A stretch of DNA of 64,000 bases from Liquidambar formosana. Taxonomy: Eukaryota > Streptophyta > Magnoliopsida > Saxifragales > Altingiaceae. The notes under the pieces were generated by a model. The model had not been told where the DNA came from and ran no database searches. It worked only from the letters and a program-made list of their open reading frames with translations. The translations under genes and the position numbers were made by a program. Position 1 is the first letter of the stretch, and the number at the start of each line of letters is the position of its first letter. Below are positions 60,201 through 64,000 of this stretch, in pieces. Location of the stretch: NCBI GenBank assembly GCA_039720395.1, contig CM077833.1:10787133-10851132 (forward strand). The letters run 5' to 3'.

Positions 60201-61511
60201 AGAATAATAGAAATAAAAATTTAAGTGGCCTGATGACCGACTTTTTGCCAGCCCTAAAAGACACAAGTCTACTATTGAGGGAAATTGTAAACTGTAATCC
60301 CATAAGTCTCTGAAGACCAAAACTTCTAAAGGAATAAAGTATAAGAAAGTAATAAACTAACACTTTAGCCTGTGTTCGCAGAACTTTTGTAACAAAGTCA
60401 GCCTTGGAAATGAGATTATAAGTGTACTCCCTTTGTCCCATAAAGATAGGCCATGTTTAACAGAACATGCAAATTAAACCCTTTTCTCGTCTAATGAAAA
60501 AAGGAGTGGAGTTTGTCTGGGACCAAGCATGCCAAGATGCATTCGAAAGCATAAAAGAATACCTGACTAAGCCGCCAGTATTAGCAGCCCTTGTACCAGG
60601 ACGACTTGGGATTTGGTTTTGTGTTGAAAGTAATTCTTGAAATAACAAAGGGGGTGTATAGGAAAGTTCAAAAAATGTATTATTTGACTTTTCTAAGTGG
60701 ACTAACATTTTGGGACAACACAAGTAGCAAAAATGGCCTATATTTGTGGGACGAAGGGAGTATTATAAAAGTGAAATCTGACAGACAATATATCGTTAAG
60801 ATACCGCGATATATTGAAATATCAACAGTATTTTCAATGTATATGATTTGTCAACTGAAACATTTATAAAACGATAAGTAAGCTTAAGATCATATCGGTT
60901 GGTAGCGGTATGAGGACCAGTATATTCGCTAGTTTTAGACCATGGTTTTTTCTGTCACTGATGTCAATGATTTTTTCTGCAGGTTGTTGAGTTGCCCATG
61001 CTTCACCCTGAGAAATTTGTGAAGCTTGGAATTGATCCTCCCAAGGGTGTTCTCTGCTATGGTCCTCCTGGAACTGGTAAAACACTCTTAGCTAGAGCTG
61101 TGGCTAATAGAACTGACGCGTGTTTCATTCGTGTCATTGGAAGTGAGCTTGTTCAGAAATATGTTGGTGAGGGGGCTCGGATGGTTCGCGAACTATTTCA
61201 GGTTACAAACTGCTACCAGTTTGATATTGAAACAAAATTTTATGGCTGTTATTTTATTATTTCAAGTATTTTCTCTAATTTTATTTCCACTCTTATTTGC
61301 TGCAGATGGCACGCTCAAAAAAGGCTTGCATTGTGTTTTTTGATGAAGTTGATGCCATAGGGGGTGCCCGATTTGATGATGGTGTAGGTGGAGACAATGA
61401 GGTTCAGCGTACAATGCTTGAAATTGTGAATCAGCTTGATGGCTTTGATGCTCGAGGCAACATTAAAGTTTTAATGGCAACAAATAGGTGAAGTTGGCTA
61501 CCATCATATAA

Positions 61512-61542
<31 letters not shown>

Positions 61543-62671
61543 TACACGCATGTATGCACCCCAAAGAAAAACACATATTCAAGACTCCTCAATATACTTG
61601 AAACAAAGTAAAGAGCTTGAAAATTACAGCATGTGGCGATTCAGATCATACTTGGCTCAGTGCCTAATACCACATGTGATCAGATGGTTTTGTGTATTTA
61701 CTTGTTGAGGGAGGTGGTGCAAAGGAATTATATGGTCAATCAATTGGTGTGTATAGAAATTCAATTGTGACATGCTTTTTGGTTCAACCAAATGTTTCAG
61801 TTTTAAAGTATAATAAAATCCATTTCTATTTTAGCACACAATAAAGTTTGTACATTTTTTAAATACCTGCCTACTTACATTGTGGCCTTGGGTGTAATAT
61901 ATTTCAGACCTGACACTCTTGACCCAGCACTGTTACGTCCTGGACGGTTAGATCGTAAGGTTGAGTTTGGTCTCCCTGATCTGGAGAGTAGGACACAGAT
62001 ATTTAAGATCCATACTCGGACGATGAACTGTGAAAGGGATATCAGGTTTGAACTGCTGGCTCGCCTCTGCCCAAATTCCACTGGTATGTACGGTTCCTTG
62101 GAAGACTAGTCCTTTTTATTTTCCCCGGTTATACTCCTTTTTGACTCGGTTAAGGATGCTTTCTAAATGTTTTGATTGGTTATGATTAGAATAACTCAAT
62201 AAGAAACTTTCAGCTCACCTTGGATTTGTTTACAATAGTTGCTCTTATTTTTTGTTTTTTATTTTTTTTGGCCAAGGGATAGATGCTCTGATGGTTAGGG
62301 GATGTTATACCTTGCCACCTCCATCCACCCTCTATTTTTTACATCTTGTTTTTGTTTGTCTTTTTTCTTTTCATTTTTGTTCTTACTATGGACCTGTCAT
62401 TGACGTGTCCTAATCTTCGATGGGCCTTCTGTTTGTGATGTTTCATGCTTATTTTATTCTCAGTTCTCCAGGGGGTTTTAGGTTTTCTGTTTTCTGACTG
62501 TGTTGTCATCCAGGAGCTGACATAAGGAGTGTGTGCACGGAAGCTGGAATGTATGCCATCCGAGCACGAAGGAAGACTGTGACAGAGAAAGACTTCCTTG
62601 ATGCGGTGAACAAAGTCATCAAGGGCTACCAGAAGTTCAGTGCAACGCCAAAGTACATGGTCTATAATTGA
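41554..62671 (+). CDS. RPT1: 26S proteasome regulatory subunit 7 (AAA-ATPase RPT1), ten exons, frameshift in exon 3
   Basis: RPT1 is one of six AAA-ATPases in the base of the 26S proteasome. The ring unfolds ubiquitinated proteins and threads them into the 20S core, in cytosol and nucleus. Joining ten exons gives 426 codons, the usual plant length, ending ...PKYMVYN. Residues 1-90 hold the helical N-terminus, followed by the OB region. Walker A GPPGTGKT is at 209-216, Walker B IVFFDE ends at 269, and the arginine-finger segment RPGRLDR is at 326-332. All introns are GT-AG. Exon 3 has 93 bases where 92 are needed: an extra base near 47472 (CTTAGCTGC where CTxGCTGC is expected) shifts the frame into TAG four codons later. 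The rest is intact, so this is either a sequencing error or a recently disabled copy. Confidence 0.93.
41646..41685. repeat. (CT)n microsatellite at the intron 1 donor
   Basis: About 20 CT units begin six bases after the exon 1 end. They lie within the transcribed intron, close to the splice donor. Confidence 0.95.
41690..41706 (+). promoter_or_regulatory. Telo-box pair in intron 1
   Basis: AAACCCTAAACCCTAAT contains two overlapping AAACCCTA motifs. Telo-boxes are frequent near the transcription start of plant ribosomal and other growth genes and recruit telo-box-binding proteins. Whether it acts here is an inference from motif and position. Confidence 0.5.
42246..42335. repeat. (AC)n-(GA)n compound microsatellite in intron 1
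   Basis: An AC run at 42246-42280 with small interruptions is followed by about 26 GA units to 42335. Confidence 0.95.
42400..42900 (+). mobile_element. LINE 3'-end fragment in intron 1
   Basis: Plus-strand frames read [44 protein letters not shown] and [11 protein letters not shown] with frameshifts. This is the zinc-binding region that follows reverse transcriptase in plant L1 LINEs (...AFFMWxxxxxxxxTxDNLxxRxxxxxxxCxxCxxxxExxxHLxxHC). A T-rich end follows at 42830-42850. The copy is 5'-truncated, as is usual for LINEs. Confidence 0.65.
43857..44471. mobile_element. TIR element (MITE) in intron 1, 615 bp
   Basis: The left end AGGGTAAAATGCTGAAAACTA followed by CC, AAGTTTGGAGTAGGTTTCAG and CCCCAAGTTTAAAAGGC is mirrored at the right end (GCCTTTTAAACTTGGGGG, CTGAAACCTACCCCAAA, CATTTTACCCT). 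The inverted arms reach about 75-100 bp. The flanks are TATA-rich, so the target duplication is not certain. No transposase is encoded. Confidence 0.75.
44937..45018 (+). CDS. RPT1: RPT1 exon 2 (residues 30-57)
   Basis: Encodes [20 protein letters not shown], then KKVNDLC, plus the first base of a glycine codon. The lysine/glutamate-rich heptads belong to the N-terminal coiled coil that pairs RPT1 with a neighbouring RPT subunit. Acceptor ATGCAG, donor GTATGT. Confidence 0.93.
45627..46492. mobile_element. Probable TIR element in intron 2
   Basis: The left end GGACTCTATTTACACCACA and the inverse of the right end GGAAGTTTCTACTTACGCCACA are similar over about 40 bases. The interior holds a (GGT)n run at 46190-46215 and a duplicated segment with telomere-like AGGGTTAGGGTT. 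The frame at 46041-46322 is rich in tryptophan and arginine only because it crosses the GGT run. No clear target duplication was found. Confidence 0.45.
46215..46390. repeat. Tandem duplication (about 95 bp) with telomere-like motifs
   Basis: 'ggaggagaagggt(t/c)agggt', 'gagggttagggttc', 'ccattgctgcaggggttaag' or its near copy, and 'tttgggtgtggaag' occur twice in succession. AGGGTTAGGGTT resembles plant telomere repeats (TTTAGGG) but is too short to be an interstitial telomere. Confidence 0.65.
46980..47180 (-). other. Possible LINE 3'-end remnant in intron 2, antisense
   Basis: 'gatgaagtaaaagaggattg', 'ggcgcaaagcgcacc' and 'aacagcccctgtaca' look like a plant LINE 3' end read in reverse. The similarity is judged from memory of such tails, so this is tentative. 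Confidence 0.3.
47448..47540 (+). CDS. RPT1: RPT1 exon 3 with one-base insertion (residues 57-87)
   Basis: The first part reads IKESDTGL. Then CTTAGCTGCACCTAG gives a stop in the frame of exons 1 and 2. Dropping one base at 47471-47474 restores the family residues through to [12 protein letters not shown] at the exon end. The exon is 93 bases, whereas 92 are required by the phases of exons 2 and 4. The acceptor (TTATAG) and donor (GTTTTT) are otherwise normal for this gene. Confidence 0.9.
47673..47750 (+). CDS. RPT1: RPT1 exon 4 (residues 88-113)
   Basis: Encodes [20 protein letters not shown], then VKQIAK, part of the OB-fold domain that forms the entry ring above the ATPase ring. Acceptor ATCAG, donor GTATCC. 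Confidence 0.93.
47885..49930. other. Intron 4, unclassified sequence
   Basis: No coding domain is seen. The sequence has a purine-rich run at 49130-49165 and LTR-like character at 49200-49680, but I could not find paired ends. The open frames at 48107-48322 and 48390-48783 cross T-rich or AG-rich stretches and show no domain. Confidence 0.35.
49935..50950 (+). mobile_element. ATATCG-rich repeat element, copy 1 (intron 4)
   Basis: The start ACTTAAATATCAGTATCGATAG, with 'ggatatatt' and 'atatcaatgttgattta', and the end with many GATAT/ATATCG motifs and 'tttagaccatg' recur at 59503-60945 in intron 6, in the same orientation. The ends are rich in ATATCGATATAT-type words in both directions, so the ends can pair. 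No protein is encoded. Superfamily not assigned. Confidence 0.65.
50970..51520 (-). mobile_element. LINE fragment in intron 4, antisense
   Basis: Minus-strand frames read [15 protein letters not shown] at the start, then [37 protein letters not shown] and DHLF. This is the reverse-transcriptase C-terminal and zinc-binding region (C-x2-C...HLF) of plant LINEs. Only the 3' third is present. Confidence 0.65.
51540..52623. other. Rest of intron 4
   Basis: A poly(A)-rich run with AAAAG repeats lies at 51588-51640. Nothing else is recognised. The 123-codon minus-strand frame at 51871-52242 shows no domain. Confidence 0.4.
52624..52685 (+). CDS. RPT1: RPT1 exon 5 (residues 114-134)
   Basis: Encodes [20 protein letters not shown] plus two bases of a glycine codon, the end of the OB-fold region. 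Acceptor ATGCAG, donor GTAGGT. It is followed by the longest intron (6495 bp). Confidence 0.93.
53279..53336. repeat. (CT)n-poly(T)-poly(G) tract in intron 5
   Basis: A CT run is followed by about 20 T and then about 21 G. Such a tract is hard to sequence, so the exact length is uncertain. Confidence 0.9.
54259..54295. repeat. Poly(T)-poly(G) tract inside the LINE
   Basis: A TA repeat and seven T are followed by about 30 G. The antisense proline-rich frame at 54105-54407 is a by-product. Confidence 0.9.
57429..57460. repeat. Poly(T)-poly(G) tract inside the LINE
   Basis: About 19 T are followed by 13 G, then the LINE reverse-transcriptase similarity resumes. Confidence 0.9.
59181..59325 (+). 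CDS. RPT1: RPT1 exon 6 (residues 134-182)
   Basis: Encodes [40 protein letters not shown], then EQIEKMRE. The DVGG motif marks the start of the AAA domain (inter-subunit signalling and nucleotide-pocket entry). The exon is taken to end at GAA (59325) with donor GTGCGT, because exon 7 supplies the VVELP that follows. Confidence 0.93.
60427..60760. mobile_element. Stowaway-type (Tc1/mariner) MITE carrying a pol fragment
   Basis: The element starts CTCCCTTTGTCCCATAAAGA and ends with the inverse, TGTGGGACGAAGGGAG. TA stands on both sides (60425-60426 and 60761-60762), which is the Stowaway pattern. It is 334 bp long. About 155 bp of its interior (60475-60630) encode a retrotransposon pol fragment, described separately. 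Confidence 0.82.
60475..60630 (+). pseudogene. Ty3/gypsy RT-RNase H fragment captured in the MITE
   Basis: The plus strand reads [40 protein letters not shown], then [10 protein letters not shown] without a stop. This is the connection between reverse transcriptase and RNase H in Ty3/gypsy pol (WxxxCQxAFxxIKxYLxxPPVLxxPxPGRP). The giant element in this window has the homologous stretch at about 24490-24620, but the two are too different for that copy to be the donor. Confidence 0.75.
60983..61201 (+). CDS. RPT1: RPT1 exon 7 (residues 183-255, Walker A)
   Basis: Encodes [60 protein letters not shown], then [21 protein letters not shown] is the Walker A loop that holds ATP. The KYVGEG segment is the pore-loop 1 motif of RPT subunits, which grips the substrate. 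Acceptor CTGCAG, donor GTTACA. Confidence 0.95.
61306..61487 (+). CDS. RPT1: RPT1 exon 8 (residues 256-316, Walker B)
   Basis: Encodes [40 protein letters not shown], then [20 protein letters not shown] plus two bases of arginine. IVFFDE is Walker B (Asp268, Glu269 in the joined protein). GDNEVQRTM and ATN (sensor 1) follow. Acceptor CTGCAG, donor GTGAAG. Confidence 0.95.
61512..61545. repeat. (CT)n-(CA)n microsatellite in intron 8
   Basis: CT units are followed by CA units, 25 bases after the exon 8 donor. The remainder of the 420-bp intron shows nothing recognisable. Confidence 0.9.
61908..62083 (+). CDS. RPT1: RPT1 exon 9 (residues 316-375)
   Basis: Encodes [40 protein letters not shown], then [18 protein letters not shown] plus one base. 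RPGRLDR supplies the arginine fingers that reach the neighbouring subunit's ATP. Acceptor TTTCAG, donor GTATGT. Confidence 0.95.
62514..62671 (+). CDS. RPT1: RPT1 exon 10 (residues 375-426 and stop)
   Basis: Encodes [40 protein letters not shown], then [12 protein letters not shown] and TGA. It holds the sensor 2 part (GADI) and the small C-terminal helical domain. The tail lacks the HbYX motif of RPT2, RPT3 and RPT5, as expected for RPT1. Acceptor ATCCAG. Confidence 0.95.
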
Positions 62672-63518
62672 GAGCTGTTGTACTTCGTTTTCCGGAGAAA
62701 ATTGGTTGTAGTGATGCAATCGTTCCAAATGGTGCTGATGGACCACATGGTTCTTTTCATGGCTGGCTGGTACCTATTGTTGTTAGAACCTGAACTGAAC
62801 TTCAAGGACTTGCATCACTATGGATGCATTTTTTGGTTTATTTCCAGTGTCAAAATTGTGGGGAAAACGGTAAATTGTGTTTATGTTATTTAAGCCTTAG
62901 CAGTTGGTGTTATATCTGGCTTCGCGCCTGCAGGTCATATATCCTTGTGGCAGAATTGTGATAAAACAGATACCATTAGGTCACACTACGTGGTAAATGG
63001 AATTATGTCTCAATATTTAATGGAAAATGATGGGTGGGCCCGTATTATGTGCTGCTTGTATAGTTGTATAGGCACAAGGAATGGGGGGTGGACCCACCCC
63101 TTTGTTTGGGCATCCAAATGAAAATTTAATAAGGGAGCCGATATTACAATCCTAAAGAATTGTCCGCTCCACTAGTTTTGATTTTTTTTTAATTTTTTTA
63201 ATGGTTTAAGAAAGACATAAAAGGTTTTTATGAAATCTGGACGAGTTGTCTATTAGGAAATTGTCATCTTGAATAAGTTTTGCCAAATAAAGGTTTATCA
63301 TCTATGTTTCTCTTTTGCCAAAAAGTCAACCTAAAATATAATTTTGGAAAATCTTTCTTTTGAAAGTTACTTAAAACACTTTTCATAAAAATCTTTTATA
63401 TATTCTAGAATTTTAAAAAATAAAAATTAGTGGGGTGTACATACAAAGTTTGGGATTGAAATGACCGATTCATATAATAATTATAGTGTATTTAGTTTAT
63501 AATGCACAAATCAATTAT
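62672..63518 (+). other. RPT1 3' UTR and downstream AT-rich sequence
   Basis: The first few hundred bases should be the RPT1 3' UTR. No single AATAAA signal is clearly placed, though AATAAA occurs at about 63285. No further gene is seen; the frame at 62678-62893 follows the stop in another frame and shows no domain. Confidence 0.5.
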
Positions 63519-64000
63519 GGGCTAGACTATTGTCACCATTCAAAATACTCTAAGCCCCCTCACTAATTAAATCCCATCATATTTTATTTGAAAGTACCCC
63601 TTTATCTTCCTAAAATATCCTAAAGAAAAAATTCTCAAACATTTTTCTACCTCACCCCCAACCTGTTCAGGCTTATTAGTAAGAACAAATTATATATGTT
63701 CGGACTTATTAGTAAGAACATATTATATATGTTTGGACTTATTAGTAAGAATAAATATATATGTTCGGCTTTATAGAAAAGAACAATATAAAATGTTCGG
63801 ACCTTTAAAACTGAACCTATATTATTTGTTTCGATTTATAAACACGAACACTCAAAATCCATTCACAATTACATATATGAATAATTTTCAATTGTTGTAT
63901 AGTTAAGTTGTTAGGTGTTTTAAAATGGAACAACATAAGCTTGTTCGGACTTCTATAGGTGAATAATATCCATTTGTTCAGAGTTACATAACTGAACAAT
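63519..64000. mobile_element. TIR element with GTTCGG palindromes, copy 2 (cut by window end)
   Basis: Starts GGGCTAGACTATTGTCACC with 'caaaatactctaagcccc', matching the inverse of the right end of 38951-39860 (GGGTAGGCTATTGCCACC...). The interior, with repeated 'tgttcggacttattagtaag' and 'aac', also matches copy 1 in reverse. It continues beyond the window. Confidence 0.75.

Larger units (their letters stand above)
59500..60945 (+). mobile_element. ATATCG-rich repeat element, copy 2 (intron 6)
   Basis: Starts 'aggacttaaatctcgatatt', with 'atggatatat', 'cgaaaatatcaatattgatt', and a tail with 'atatatcgttaag', 'accgcgatatat' and 'tttagaccatg'. It corresponds block by block to 49935-50950. It is longer because a Stowaway MITE and other sequence lie within it. 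Confidence 0.65.

Noticed and set aside
60457..60723. 88-codon minus-strand ORF in intron 6
   Set aside because: It is the shadow of the plus-strand pol fragment inside the Stowaway MITE.

Overview
The window looks like nuclear DNA of a dicotyledonous flowering plant. It is AT-rich, most of it is nested transposable elements, and it holds one recognisable host gene whose exons are separated by long, transposon-filled GT-AG introns. The species cannot be named from the sequence alone.

Left flank (1-5100): AT-rich sequence with no convincing gene, an LTR-like fragment (about 1770-2280), a complete non-autonomous hAT element with a perfect 8-bp target duplication (2311-2860), a foldback repeat (3181-3510), and the 3' end of an old Ty1/copia element on the minus strand.

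Giant retroelement (5101-37974, minus strand): an Ogre/Tat-type Ty3/gypsy element with 5.2- and 6.0-kb LTRs and a perfect 5-bp duplication (AAAAT). It has a tRNA-Arg-like primer site at 31996-32013 and a polypurine tract at 10275-10290. On the minus strand, right to left, lie gag, an unrecognised modular spacer, protease, a glycine-rich linker, reverse transcriptase, RNase H, a second (archaeal-type) RNase H and the zinc-binding start of integrase. All are riddled with stops and frameshifts. The integrase core is deleted. Convergent to gag-pol, on the plus strand, lies a decayed spliced ORF with a plant mobile domain (17060-19640), preceded by a palindromic tandem array that contains G-box cores. 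Two solo LTRs of another family, in opposite orientations (13709-16482 and 20049-23475), are inserted in it. The whole element split the pol gene of the copia relic, whose other half lies at 37980-38720.

Right part (40460-62671): the gene for 26S proteasome AAA-ATPase subunit RPT1 (regulatory subunit 7) on the plus strand. It has ten exons from 41554 to 62671 that encode the full expected 426 residues, except for a one-base insertion in exon 3 that shifts the frame. The introns hold LINE pieces, TIR elements, a Stowaway MITE carrying a retrotransposon pol fragment, two copies of an ATATCG-rich repeat, microsatellites and poly(T)-poly(G) tracts. A TIR-like element with a 12-bp flanking duplication sits about 265 bp upstream of the start codon.

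Right flank (62672-64000): the 3' end of RPT1, AT-rich sequence, and the start of a second copy of a palindrome-rich TIR element that also occurs at 38951-39860.
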